Part shown: one piece after another, positions 28,099 to 36,011 of the stretch
Layout of the letters: every line of letters begins with the position of its first letter
How positions within the stretch are numbered: position 1 is the first letter of the stretch
From: Sulfurimonas sp. HSL-3221
Lineage (GTDB): Bacteria > Campylobacterota > Campylobacteria > Campylobacterales > Sulfurimonadaceae
Length of the DNA stretch: 64,000 nucleotides
Assembly: GCF_021044585.1 (NCBI RefSeq)
Contig: NZ_CP087998.1
Span: 1,364,001 to 1,428,000 of the forward strand
Direction: 5' to 3'
Program-made: the position numbers and the translations under genes
The notes under the pieces: generated by a model
What the model was told of the DNA's origin: nothing
The model's input: the letters and a program-made list of their open reading frames with translations, nothing else
The model's database searches: none

Positions 28099-28668
28099 CT
28101 AGACCTTGACGCGGTCTTCGAGGGCCCGGGCGAGGGAGAGCATGTCGATGTTCTCCAGGCTCACGCCCGTCGGGACCCCCTGGGCGATCCGGGTGAACCG
28201 CACGTCCATCCCCTGCAGCTTGTCCTCGATGTAGAGGATGACGGCGTCAGTGGCGATGGAGGGCGTCAGCGCAAAGATGATCTCCTCGACGCCGCTGCCC
28301 GCCGTGGCGCGCAGGTGGTCGATGTCGAGGCGATCGAGTGCGTCGAGGACGTAGTAGCGGCCGCCGAAAAGCCCGTTCTCCTCAATGGTAAGGATGTCCT
28401 TCGCGTTCTCGACGATGCACAGCAGCGATACGTCGCGCCCCTCGTCGGAGCAGACGCCGCAGAGTTCGTCCTCGCTCATCCCCCCGCAGGAGCGGCACTT
28501 TTTGATGCTGCCGACGGCATCCTCGATGGCGTGGGCAATCTTCATCGCCCCGAAGCTGTCGTGCATCAGCATGTGGTAGGCCAGGCGCGTCGCCGACTTC
28601 TGCCCGACGGTGGGGAGCTCCTGCAGGGCGTCGACAAGGCGCGTAAACTTCTCAAGGCTGTGTTTCAT
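28099..28668 (-). CDS. recR: Recombination protein RecR
   Basis: A 189-residue RecR, which forms a clamp with RecO and loads RecA at gaps. It shows an N-terminal helix-hairpin-helix (LPTVGQKSATRLAYHML), the zinc finger CRSCGGMSEDELCGVC, and a Toprim domain starting CIVENAKDIL. Length matches the family. The APH/P-loop gene follows six bases downstream, so the two are probably cotranscribed. Confidence 0.94.
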   Translation of the reverse strand: MKHSLEKFTRLVDALQELPTVGQKSATRLAYHMLMHDSFGAMKIAHAIEDAVGSIKKCRSCGGMSEDELCGVCSDEGRDVSLLCIVENAKDILTIEENGLFGGRYYVLDALDRLDIDHLRATAGSGVEEIIFALTPSIATDAVILYIEDKLQGMDVRFTRIAQGVPTGVSLENIDMLSLARALEDRVKV

Positions 28669-28776
28669 AGCGCTATTTTAGCGTAAAGCCGCCCCGGTGA
28701 GGCGCTGCCGCCTGAAAGATTTTTCAGCAATTTCGCCGGGAACGGCGATGATAGAAAACCTTTACCTGTTCCGGTC

Positions 28777-28782
28777 TAGAAT
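28777..28782 (+). promoter_or_regulatory. -10 promoter box for the methyltransferase at 28814
   Basis: TAGAAT, 31 bases before the ATG, followed by an AAGGAG site at 28801-28806. Confidence 0.4.
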
Positions 28783-28813
28783 AAAAGATTACGGCATTAG
28801 AAGGAGCAGCGTC

Positions 28814-29485
28814 ATGGCAGAGTTTGACCCCGAAGCGTACAGGCAGATGGTCCGTTCCTACCAGGAGCGCGAGGACCCGCTGGGGTGGTTCGACAGCATC
28901 TACAGCAGCGCCAACGGCGACCACACCGCCGTCTTCTGGGCCGACCTCGCCCCCAACCCCTACCTGACCGGCTGGCTCAAAGCTCACCCCCTCGACAAAG
29001 GAGAGAAGAAAAAAGCCATCGCTGTGGGCTGCGGGGTCGGTGACGATGCCGAGGAGCTCTCCGCCTTCGGCTACGACGTCACCGCCTTCGACATCGCCCC
29101 CAGCGCCATCGCGCTCTGCAAGAACCGCTATCCCGACAGCAAAGTAGAGTACCTCATCGCCGACCTTTTCGACTACCCCGAAGCGTGGCGTGGGGCCTAC
29201 GACGTCGTCTACGAGTGCAACACCATCCAGGTGCTCCCGGGCAAGTACCGCATCATGGCCCGCGACGCCATGGTATCACTCCTCACCCCCGGCGGCACCA
29301 TCCTCGTCTCATGCCGCAGCCGCCTGGCCGGGGAGCAAACTGACGCCATCCCCCTCCCCCTCGACCGCGACGAGATCGGCGGCTTCGTCCGTGCCGGCCT
29401 GAACGAAGAGAGCTTCGTCGCCTACGACGACGACCAGACTCCACCGGTGCCGCACTTCTTCGCAACTTACCGAAAGCCGCTATAG
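28814..29485 (+). CDS. Class I SAM-dependent methyltransferase
   Basis: A 223-residue methyltransferase. The SAM-binding motif I is KAIAVGCGVGDDAEEL, the acidic residue of motif II is in YDVTAFDIAP, and motif IV is DVVYECNTIQVL. It belongs to a thiopurine-methyltransferase-like group; the substrate is unknown. I use the ATG at 28814 with AAGGAG eight bases upstream, since longer in-frame extension runs through the promoter. It is the last GC-rich gene before the AT-rich island. Confidence 0.8.
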   Translation: MAEFDPEAYRQMVRSYQEREDPLGWFDSIYSSANGDHTAVFWADLAPNPYLTGWLKAHPLDKGEKKKAIAVGCGVGDDAEELSAFGYDVTAFDIAPSAIALCKNRYPDSKVEYLIADLFDYPEAWRGAYDVVYECNTIQVLPGKYRIMARDAMVSLLTPGGTILVSCRSRLAGEQTDAIPLPLDRDEIGGFVRAGLNEESFVAYDDDQTPPVPHFFATYRKPL

Positions 29486-29564
29486 CCGCTTTAATATGAC
29501 ATATATTTTTTCAAACTCAAAGTATACATATATTTATGTTTAATTGTTTTTATTTGCAGCTTTT

Positions 29565-29570
29565 TATAAT
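29565..29570 (+). promoter_or_regulatory. -10 promoter box at the head of the AT-rich island
   Basis: TATAAT, 63 bases before the first island start codon. It could serve all four island genes. The surrounding 140 bases hold no gene and are very AT-rich, so chance matches are likely. Confidence 0.4.
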
Positions 29571-29632
29571 GATAAAAATTCTATAGTTTATAGCTACGTT
29601 TTGATTTAATATTTAAGTATTAAAGGAATTTC

Positions 29633-29941
29633 ATGATGTATTTGTTCGTTTTTGGAACATGGATTATGCTTTTAGCTTGGTTAGCAATAGATCTTCATAA
29701 ACGCGGACCATGGGCTTTATTTTTTGGAACTATTATATTGACTATGTATGGTGCCGTCCCTGCAATTGGATTAACAATGGATGGTGACACCTTAAACAAT
29801 ACAGCAATGAAGTATATAGGTCAGATGTTAATGGTATTCATTTCGGTCCTTGGAGGTGCTTTAATGAGTTTAGCTTTTACAGAATTAAGAAAGATGTCTA
29901 TAGAAAAGCAAAAAGCAAAAGAAATTGCCAAAGAAAGATAA
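29633..29941 (+). CDS. Small three-helix membrane protein, unknown
   Basis: A 102-residue protein with three hydrophobic segments (residues about 3-20, 27-48, 62-84) and a charged cytoplasmic-type tail (RKMSIEKQKAKEIAKER). I recognise no family. AAAGGA precedes ATGATG; either ATG could be used. Codon use is AT-rich, unlike the flanking genome. Small membrane proteins of this kind are frequent in integron cassettes. The next gene begins 16 bases downstream, with no attC-like site between them, so the two would form one cassette. Confidence 0.65.
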   Translation: MMYLFVFGTWIMLLAWLAIDLHKRGPWALFFGTIILTMYGAVPAIGLTMDGDTLNNTAMKYIGQMLMVFISVLGGALMSLAFTELRKMSIEKQKAKEIAKER

Positions 29942-29957
29942 TAGATAAGAGAAGTAT

Positions 29958-30446
29958 ATGAGAATAGAAACACCTTACACAAAGAACTCAGGACGCTTGG
30001 CTGATGTAATCGCAGCAATTCAAGTAATGGGTACTTATAAATTTTACAAGCTTGACTTTGCTACTTGGTCAGATCGCATCAGTGGGGATAAATCAAAAGG
30101 TGAATACTGGAAACATATCTTCGAACAACACCCTGAGTTTTTTCGACTCGATAATGGCCGAGGAAAAGCATCCCTTGTTTGGCGACGCAATTATCAAAAA
30201 CTATATGATGTCGACAAAGAAGAAAAGATTACTCGGGAAGATTATAATGCTCTCACTCCTGATCAAAAAGAGCGAATTTCACGTATTCCTCTAACGAACT
30301 CCGATATTTCAACCTTAGTGAACACTGCCATTAATTTGCATTCTAGAGAGATCGAAAACAAAAAAGACTCCAGATGGTGGATATCGGGTGTAATTGGTTT
30401 GTTAGGTGTTGTACTGGGGGCAATCATTAAAGCGTATGCAGGTTAA
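29958..30446 (+). CDS. Unknown protein with soluble N-terminal domain and C-terminal membrane anchor
   Basis: A 162-residue protein. The first 115 residues are soluble with a mixed helix/strand pattern (RLADVIAAIQVMGTYKFYKL, then LVWRRNYQKLYDVD) that could be a winged-helix-like fold. The last 20 residues (WWISGVIGLLGVVLGAIIKA) are one transmembrane helix. I do not recognise the family. A tail-anchored small protein next to a TIR-like gene could be an effector or sensor, but nothing in the sequence proves it. The stop codon lies three bases before the first attC-like site. Confidence 0.7.
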   Translation: MRIETPYTKNSGRLADVIAAIQVMGTYKFYKLDFATWSDRISGDKSKGEYWKHIFEQHPEFFRLDNGRGKASLVWRRNYQKLYDVDKEEKITREDYNALTPDQKERISRIPLTNSDISTLVNTAINLHSREIENKKDSRWWISGVIGLLGVVLGAIIKAYAG

Positions 30447-30449
30447 AGC

Positions 30450-30521
30450 AGTTAACAACCCAGAGAAGAGCAATCAAAAATTCGTTAGTGGTTTTTTGAT
30501 TGCTTATTTTAAACGTTAGGC
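30450..30521 (+). repeat. attC-like recombination site 1
   Basis: 72 bases with the layout of an integron attC. The 5' box AGTTAAC matches RYYYAAC at six of seven positions. The inner arms GCAATCAAAAA (30470-30480) and TTTTTTGATTGC (30492-30503) are complementary. The 3' box GTTAGGC (30515-30521) matches GTTRRRY exactly. It begins three bases after a stop codon and ends 18 bases before the TIR-like ATG. An AT-rich hairpin acting as a terminator is the alternative. Confidence 0.55.
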
Positions 30522-30539
30522 AATAAAGGAAGTCATAAA

Positions 30540-31724
30540 ATGAAAAGAACAATCTTTTATTCATGGCAGTCTGATTTACCTAATAATACAAATTGGTCAT
30601 TTATTGAAACGTGCTTGTCTTCAGCTACTAAAGAACTCAAAAAAATTCAACCGGTGTCAATTGTGATTGATATTGACAGAGCAACAAGACAAGATACAGG
30701 ATCTCCGGACATAACTGAATCAATATTTACGAAGATAACAAATAGCAGCGTCTTTGTTGCAGATGTATCTATAGTCAATGGAACGAGCAATGGAAGAAAA
30801 ACACCTAACCCTAATGTATTAATTGAACTTGGATATGCCGCAAGAACTTTGGGGTGGGAAAAAATAATCTGTATTTGTAATACTGATTTTGGTGATTTAA
30901 CCAATCTGCCTTTCGATTTGCGAAATCGTAGAATAATGACCTACAGCTTGAAAGACAAAAATAAATCCGATGTAAAAAGAGAAGTGTCTAATGGTATAAA
31001 AAAAGCAGTAATGGAAATGCATTCAAAAGGCATATTGACAGATAAAATCCTTGATTATTTAAAAAAAGAAATTGACCAAGAGATGCTAATATTAATAACA
31101 CATCTGGTTCGATTCATAAACAAATCAAGTGAAAAAACCGACTTCCTTGAAGATGTAACGGCTTTTCTAAATTATGAAAAAAAAGACATCATTGAGATAC
31201 TCAAAAATAAAAAGACTATCGGCTTCTACCTGCTAAAGAGTTTTCATGAGCATGAAAAAAAATTTAATACTTTTATAAATCAAGCAATGGGTTCACAATA
31301 CTATAATCGTGAGATCCTAAATGCTTTAATCGATATTTACGAATGGTTCTCAGCATACAACGATATGCGTTCCAAATATTTTTCAAACCTCTTGATTAAA
31401 CTCGAAAAAACCGAAGACAGACTGCATGTTATAAATAGCTCAGAAGTTACACATAATAGTCCATACTCAGATAGATATTTCCTCATGAAAAAAATCAACG
31501 AAAAAGAAAGTCAAGTTCATAATGTTGGAGATTTTTATCCCGGGAATGTCCCTGACTTGCTAAATTATTATGAATTTAATTCGGAATATCTTGATAAATA
31601 TGCAGACACGATGACCCTTCTCTCTAAGAATTTCAATAATTGGCTTCAATTAACAAACAATGAATTTATTTTGGATTTTGTAAAAACCTTTAGAGTGAAA
31701 CAGACTAATGGTGAGTGGCTATAA
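30540..31724 (+). CDS. TIR-like (SWQSD family) putative NAD-targeting effector
   Basis: A 394-residue protein. Residues 1-140 have the alternating strand/helix pattern of a TIR-like or nucleotide-hydrolase-like fold, with the first strand RTIFYSWQSDLP. The motif NPNVLIELGYAARTLGW follows near residue 100, where a conserved Glu in ELGYA corresponds to the presumed catalytic Glu of TIR-like domains. Residues about 150-394 are helical, with no recognised family. TIR-like domains of defence systems degrade NAD when triggered by infection; that role is inferred here. The gene lies alone between two attC-like sites, in AT-rich DNA, so it is probably a mobile cassette. Confidence 0.68.
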   Translation: MKRTIFYSWQSDLPNNTNWSFIETCLSSATKELKKIQPVSIVIDIDRATRQDTGSPDITESIFTKITNSSVFVADVSIVNGTSNGRKTPNPNVLIELGYAARTLGWEKIICICNTDFGDLTNLPFDLRNRRIMTYSLKDKNKSDVKREVSNGIKKAVMEMHSKGILTDKILDYLKKEIDQEMLILITHLVRFINKSSEKTDFLEDVTAFLNYEKKDIIEILKNKKTIGFYLLKSFHEHEKKFNTFINQAMGSQYYNREILNALIDIYEWFSAYNDMRSKYFSNLLIKLEKTEDRLHVINSSEVTHNSPYSDRYFLMKKINEKESQVHNVGDFYPGNVPDLLNYYEFNSEYLDKYADTMTLLSKNFNNWLQLTNNEFILDFVKTFRVKQTNGEWL

Positions 31725-31725
31725 A

Positions 31726-31791
31726 GCCTCACCAATCAAAGGAGACCAAAAACCCCGAGCAGCGTTTGATTGCTCATTTTAAACGTTTCAC
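31726..31791 (+). repeat. attC-like recombination site 2, partly degenerate
   Basis: Begins two bases after the TIR-like stop. The 5' box GCCTCAC matches RYYYAAC at six of seven positions. Arms CAATCAAA (31733-31740) and TTTGATTG (31765-31772) pair perfectly. The 3' box GTTTCAC fits GTTRRRY poorly. The right half repeats site 1 over 23 bases with one mismatch (30495-30517 versus 31765-31787). Confidence 0.48.
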
Positions 31792-31805
31792 ACAAGGAGA
31801 ACATA

Positions 31806-32390
31806 TTGGAACTGGGCAAAGTCAAAATATCTAAAATGACTGGCAAGGAGTCCTTTCACATCGAAGGGAAAAGTCTCGATTTTGATTTACTATCCTTTTG
31901 GCAATGGTCAAGCTCTGAAATATTGGGAAATGCTCTTAGAGGTGTTTTAGCTGAATATATTGTTGCAAAAGATATTGACTGCCCCTATGAGATTCGAGAA
32001 GAATGGGATGCTTATGATCTATTAACACCGGAAGGTTGGAAAATTGAAGTCAAATCTGCAAGTTATATTCAAAGTTGGGAACAGTCCAAACTATCAACTA
32101 TTTCTTTCGGAATCCAGCCAACAATAATTTGGGAAAATGACACCACAAGAAGTCAAACTCCTAAAAGACAAGCTGATGTATATGTCTTTTGTCTACTGGC
32201 ACATAAAGACCAAAACTCTATTGACCCCCTGAACTTATCGCAATGGGAATTTTATGTACTTCCTACAAGTACACTCAATGAAAAAGTTGGCCATCAAAAG
32301 TCGATAACGTTATCTTCTCTCTTGAAACTCGAACCCAATAAATGTAGCTTTGGTAATATCAAAGACGCAATTAGAAATATACAGAGCTAA
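31806..32390 (+). CDS. PD-(D/E)XK nuclease-like protein, unknown role
   Basis: A 194-residue protein. The stretch WDAYDLLTPEGWKIEVKSAS contains an Asp followed after ten residues by EVK, the spacing of a PD-(D/E)XK nuclease core, with an upstream helix Glu (AEYIVAKD). The C-terminal part (WEFYVLPT) is strand-rich. I cannot name the family with certainty; such proteins may be restriction-type or defence nucleases. The start is TTG at 31806 with AAGGAG six bases upstream. It begins 14 bases after the second attC-like site, as in a cassette. No attC-like site follows it. Confidence 0.62.
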   Translation: MELGKVKISKMTGKESFHIEGKSLDFDLLSFWQWSSSEILGNALRGVLAEYIVAKDIDCPYEIREEWDAYDLLTPEGWKIEVKSASYIQSWEQSKLSTISFGIQPTIIWENDTTRSQTPKRQADVYVFCLLAHKDQNSIDPLNLSQWEFYVLPTSTLNEKVGHQKSITLSSLLKLEPNKCSFGNIKDAIRNIQS

Positions 32391-32402
32391 TCCAAATACA
32401 CT

Positions 32403-33356
32403 TTACGATTGGTGGGAAGACTCGAACGGTGTCGCACTAAGAAAAAGATAGGGCTTACCGGTAAGAGTCACCCGGAACTTCTTCTGTTGCAGGTACTTCT
32501 TGCAGAAATAGACGTCCTTGTAGAGCAACGACTGTTCCGAGAATGCGTAGTTGGGTGCTTTGGCACCGTAGATGAGCTCCCCGTCCATCCAGCGGCTGTT
32601 GGGAAAGCCGAGGATGACGCTGCCGCCAGGAGCAAGGTAGTTTTGTATCAAGGACATAAACAGCGGCTTGAACTCCACGCCGGGGCTTTGCAGGGTTCCT
32701 ATGCTCATAATGAGGTCGAAACGGCCGAGATTGAGGCTGTCGAGGTCGTTGATATCATGGACGTGGAAGCTCACGTTGGACTCGGGAAATTTCGCCTGCG
32801 CTTCGGCGATGGCCGTCGCCGAGTGGTCCACTCCGACGAGTTCCATCTCACCAAAAGAGTCGCCGAGCATCCGGCGGATCAGCTCGAACTCTTCCCCGCT
32901 GTTGATGCCGAGGTTAAGCCCTCGCTTCCGCTGCCCCACTTTTACCCGCTCCAGTGAATGGCGGTAGGCCCAGAGAAAAGCCGGTTCCTCGTTCTTGTTG
33001 ATGGCCGCAAAGGGCGAAGCCGAGCCGTACTTCTCCGTTCTCTCTTCCACCTCTTCCCGGTGGAAGGACGACGCCGTGTCCAGCTTCATAAAACGCAGGA
33101 GGACGGTACCGTTTTCGAGCCGTTCGGGGGTCATCATGCGGCAGAGCAGAAGCTCCGCGAGGTCGGTCCACGCCTTGTAGCCCCGGTAGAGGTACACCGC
33201 ACTGTCAACGGTAATCGTCGCTCCGGCGTAGCTGCCCGCGCCCAGGTCGGGGTCGAGAACGGAAAACTCGACGATCTCCCCGGCACGCAGCTGTGCCACA
33301 TGCGCTTCGAGCAGAGACAAAATCTCCACCATGGGTTCTACTGTAAACGTCAGCAT
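32403..33356 (-). CDS. Class I SAM-dependent methyltransferase
   Basis: A 317-residue protein whose C-terminal half is a methyltransferase (motif I RGLNLGINSGEEFEL, acidic LVGVDHSATA, DLIMSIGTLQSPG). An N-terminal domain of about 130 residues is unrecognised. The glycine-rich loop is atypical (NLGINSGEE rather than LGCGTG). It is GC-rich and convergent with the AT-rich island, whose last gene ends 12 bases away. The final seven residues lie at the island boundary and could have been altered by the insertion. The downstream end of mltA lies seven bases from its start, so the two may be cotranscribed. Confidence 0.75.
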   Translation of the reverse strand: MLTFTVEPMVEILSLLEAHVAQLRAGEIVEFSVLDPDLGAGSYAGATITVDSAVYLYRGYKAWTDLAELLLCRMMTPERLENGTVLLRFMKLDTASSFHREEVEERTEKYGSASPFAAINKNEEPAFLWAYRHSLERVKVGQRKRGLNLGINSGEEFELIRRMLGDSFGEMELVGVDHSATAIAEAQAKFPESNVSFHVHDINDLDSLNLGRFDLIMSIGTLQSPGVEFKPLFMSLIQNYLAPGGSVILGFPNSRWMDGELIYGAKAPNYAFSEQSLLYKDVYFCKKYLQQKKFRVTLTGKPYLFLSATPFESSHQS

Positions 33357-33363
33357 CTGCTCC

Positions 33364-34461
33364 CTACTCCGCTTTCGGCACTAATAACCAAAGTCGCAGC
33401 GGCGACTTCATCCGCCCCGCTTCGGCCTCCGCGTGTTCGCCGTAGCCCCAAAAGAGGTCGGCGCGCACCTGCCCCTTGATGGCGCTGCCCGTGTCCTGTG
33501 CCATGGCCAGGAGCTGCAGCGGCTCGCCCCCAAGGGGTTCGACGGCGTCGACGTAAACGGGGTAGCCCAGAGGGATGCGCGTGCGGTCGACGGCGACGGA
33601 GTGCATCGGCGTCAGCTCCGCGCCGAGGGTTCCCGTCGCCCCCTGGGTACGCTGGCCGAAGAAGATGTAGCTGGGGTTCGATTCCAGAATGCGTTTCTTC
33701 TCTGCCGGGTGGCTGCGAAGGTAGGCGCGGATCGTCTGCAGAGAGATCTCGGCTTTGGGGATGAGCCCTTCCTCGACCATCAGCTTCCCGATGGAGTGGT
33801 AGGGGTGGCCGTTTCTATCGGTATGGCCGACGTAGCGGGTCGTGTTGTCATCGAGCAGGACCCGCCCGGAACCCTGGACATGGAGAAAGAAGCGGTCGAT
33901 GTCGCTGCTGACATAGCACAAAGGCCGCGCGTCGATGTCCCCGGCGTTGATCTGCGCCCGTGAGGGATAAGGCACCACGCGGTTGTCCTGGAGCCTGCCG
34001 CGCAGGTAGCGGTGGGTCAGGTCGGGATAGAGCGAGGCGAGCTCGACGCGCAGCAGGTCCTTCGGCGGCGCGTACAGAGGATAGGGGTAAGCGGCGCTCT
34101 GATTCGCCGAGCCGTGCAGGAGCGGTTCATAGTAGCCCGTCATCAGCCCTTCCTCTTTCCCCTTTTCCGTCAGCATAAAGGGACGAAAGTTCGCTTCAAA
34201 GAAGGCTTTGGCGTCGGCGCTTTTTTCCGCCTCTTCGCAGAGCGTCTGCAATGCAGGCACCTTGTTCAGGCCGCACTGCTTTTTGAAAACGGCCAGCCCT
34301 GCCTCGGCTCTTTGCTCGTTCCACTGCGGCAGCGCGTCGAAGGGGACAAAGACGCCGCTGCTGTCCGCTTCACCGTTCAGATTCAGGTGTGTTTCTTTCT
34401 GCGCACAGCCGCCCAAAAAGATCAGAAAAACGAGGGTAAAAAGGGAATGAAAAATGTACAA
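33364..34461 (-). CDS. mltA: Membrane-bound lytic murein transglycosylase A
   Basis: A 365-residue lipoprotein with lipobox LGGC (residues 16-19). The MltA barrel domain has TGYYEPLLHGS and the catalytic region YVGHTDRNGHPYHSIG. The C-terminal 3D domain (MAQDTGSAIKGQVRADLFWG) contains the conserved Asp residues. It cleaves peptidoglycan at the outer-membrane face. The apparent start is TTG at 34461, with only weak upstream pairing; the lipobox distance supports it. It is divergent from dnaJ. Confidence 0.9.
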   Translation of the reverse strand: MYIFHSLFTLVFLIFLGGCAQKETHLNLNGEADSSGVFVPFDALPQWNEQRAEAGLAVFKKQCGLNKVPALQTLCEEAEKSADAKAFFEANFRPFMLTEKGKEEGLMTGYYEPLLHGSANQSAAYPYPLYAPPKDLLRVELASLYPDLTHRYLRGRLQDNRVVPYPSRAQINAGDIDARPLCYVSSDIDRFFLHVQGSGRVLLDDNTTRYVGHTDRNGHPYHSIGKLMVEEGLIPKAEISLQTIRAYLRSHPAEKKRILESNPSYIFFGQRTQGATGTLGAELTPMHSVAVDRTRIPLGYPVYVDAVEPLGGEPLQLLAMAQDTGSAIKGQVRADLFWGYGEHAEAEAGRMKSPLRLWLLVPKAE

Positions 34462-34486
34462 CTTTATATCACTTCACTCAAGATGG

Positions 34487-34492
34487 TATAAT
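34487..34492 (+). promoter_or_regulatory. -10 promoter box for dnaJ
   Basis: TATAAT, 65 bases before the dnaJ ATG, in the AT-rich divergent region shared with mltA. No CIRCE or HrcA-type repeat is visible. Confidence 0.5.
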
Positions 34493-34557
34493 TCCGAAAA
34501 TTTTTTCGGGGCACTTCATTGTGCCGATCAAAAAAAACAGTATAACAAGGGATTTGT

Positions 34558-35676
34558 ATGGAAGAGATGAGCTATTACGAAATTTTGGAGATCAGCCAGA
34601 GCGCTGAAAAGACCGAGATCAAGAAAGCCTATCGCAAAATGGCCAAGAAGTACCATCCCGACGCCAACCCGGACGACCCGGAAGCGGAACACAAATTCAA
34701 GCTCTGCAACGAGGCCTACCAGGTCCTCAGCGACGACGAAAAACGGAGCATCTACGACCGCTATGGCAAACAGGGGCTCGAAGGCATGGCCGGCGGTGGT
34801 GCGCGCGGCGGCTTCGGCGGGTTTGAGGACCTGGGCGAGATCTTCGAAGAGATGTTCGGCGGCGGGCGCCGCTCGCGCCAGAACCCGGCGGACATGGACA
34901 AATACCCCCTCGACCTCGGCGTCGAGATCGTTCTCAGCTTCAAAGAGGCGGTCTTCGGCTGCGACAAAGAGATCAGCTTCAGCTACAAAAAGGCGTGTGC
35001 GATGTGCGACGGCACCGGCGCCAAAGATGGCAAGCTCGCCCCCTGCCAGCAGTGCGGCGGCAAGGGCCAGGTCTACGTGCGCCAGGGCTTCATGACCTTC
35101 TCCCAGACCTGTCCGGTCTGCCACGGCGCGGGCACGATGCCGGGCGAGCCCTGCTCCGAGTGCCACGGCGCGGGCTTTGAAGAGGTCGAAGAGACCATCA
35201 CCATCAAGGTCCCCGCGGGCGTCGACAGCGACAACCGCCTGCGCGTCTCCGGCAAGGGCAACGTCGGCAAGCGCGGCAGCCGCGGCGACCTCTATGTCAC
35301 CTTCCAGGTCGAGCACGACGAGACCTTCCAGCGCCACGGCAACGACGTCTACGTCGAAGTCCCGGTCTTCTTCACTCAGGCGATCCTCGGCGAGACTATT
35401 ACCATCCCGTCGCTTACAGGCGAGATCGAGCTCAACCTCGACCAGGGAACCCGCGACAAGCAGCAGTACCGCTTCCGCGACGAGGGGATCGAAGACGTCC
35501 ACGGCCACGGCAAGGGCAGCCTGATCGCCCAGGTCAAGCTCATCTACCCGAAAAAACTCAACGACGACCAGAAAGCCCTGCTCGAACAGCTCCAGGAGAG
35601 CTTCGGCATCGAATCGAAACCCCACGAAAGCGTCTTCGAGTCGGCCTTTGAAAAAGTAAAAGGGTGGTTTAAATAA
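34558..35676 (+). CDS. dnaJ: Chaperone DnaJ
   Basis: A 372-residue type I J-protein. The J domain (residues 1-70, HPD in KYHPDANPD) is followed by a Gly/Phe-rich linker. The zinc domain has four CxxCxGxG repeats ([32 protein letters not shown]), and the substrate-binding C-terminal beta domains follow. It stimulates DnaK ATPase. AAGGGA precedes the ATG. dnaK and grpE are not nearby. Confidence 0.96.
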   Translation: MEEMSYYEILEISQSAEKTEIKKAYRKMAKKYHPDANPDDPEAEHKFKLCNEAYQVLSDDEKRSIYDRYGKQGLEGMAGGGARGGFGGFEDLGEIFEEMFGGGRRSRQNPADMDKYPLDLGVEIVLSFKEAVFGCDKEISFSYKKACAMCDGTGAKDGKLAPCQQCGGKGQVYVRQGFMTFSQTCPVCHGAGTMPGEPCSECHGAGFEEVEETITIKVPAGVDSDNRLRVSGKGNVGKRGSRGDLYVTFQVEHDETFQRHGNDVYVEVPVFFTQAILGETITIPSLTGEIELNLDQGTRDKQQYRFRDEGIEDVHGHGKGSLIAQVKLIYPKKLNDDQKALLEQLQESFGIESKPHESVFESAFEKVKGWFK

Positions 35677-35694
35677 GGGGCGGTAAAATACCTC

Positions 35695-35700
35695 TATAAT
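35695..35700 (+). promoter_or_regulatory. -10 promoter box for the chorismate mutase gene
   Basis: TATAAT ending 17 bases before the ATG, with AGGAG at 35707-35711. The 5' leader would be only about 10 bases. Confidence 0.55.
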
Positions 35701-35717
35701 CCCTACAGGAGCGCCCT

Positions 35718-36011
35718 ATGAAAGAGTGCAACTCCCTTGCAGAAGTCCGCGACGAGATCGACCAGCTTGACGATCAGATCGTCGAGCTCATCGCCAAACG
35801 CAACAAGTACATCAAGCAGGCCGCCCGCTTCAAGAACACCATCGACGAGGTCAAAGCCCCCGACCGCATCGATGCCGTCATCCAGCGCCTGCGGCGCAAA
35901 GCCCTCGACCTCGACCTCTCTCCCAACCTCGTCGCCGACCTCTACAAGCTGATGATCGACGAGATGGTCGAGACGGAAATCGCCGAACTGCGCAACGCGA
36001 AGGACCTGTAA
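35718..36011 (+). CDS. Chorismate mutase, AroQ type
   Basis: A 97-residue all-helical monofunctional chorismate mutase that converts chorismate to prephenate for phenylalanine and tyrosine. Visible AroQ features are the first helix EVRDEIDQLDDQIVELIAKR, carrying catalytic Arg, and VKAPDRIDAVIQRLR. There is no fused prephenate dehydratase. An AGGAG site and a strong -10 box lie just upstream. The downstream methyltransferase gene begins directly after its stop codon. PchB-like isochorismate-pyruvate lyase is a distant alternative. Confidence 0.86.
   Translation: MKECNSLAEVRDEIDQLDDQIVELIAKRNKYIKQAARFKNTIDEVKAPDRIDAVIQRLRRKALDLDLSPNLVADLYKLMIDEMVETEIAELRNAKDL

Larger units (their letters stand above)
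29490..32402. mobile_element. AT-rich island of probable integron gene cassettes (no integrase)
   Basis: Base composition drops sharply at about 29490 and returns to the GC-rich background at about 32403, with codon use shifting to AT-rich codons. Four plus-strand genes lie inside. Two attC-like sites (30450-30521 and 31726-31791) separate them. Each starts a few bases after a stop codon and ends 14-18 bases before the next start codon, the compact geometry of gene cassettes. No integrase, attI, transposase or target duplication is visible, so this would be a cluster of attC sites lacking an integrase. Confidence 0.6.

Noticed and set aside
29486-29632. attI site, integrase remnant or attC site at the left end of the AT-rich island
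   Set aside because: No GTTRRRY core with a pairing arm was found in these 147 bases, only AT-rich sequence with one -10-like box.
32410-32427. Stretch resembling a tRNA 3' end (GTTCGAG then CCACCA on the minus strand) at the island edge, as a possible attachment site
   Set aside because: The T-stem bases do not pair and the acceptor stem is too short. The sequence is also in frame as the end of the methyltransferase. No duplicate was found at the other edge.
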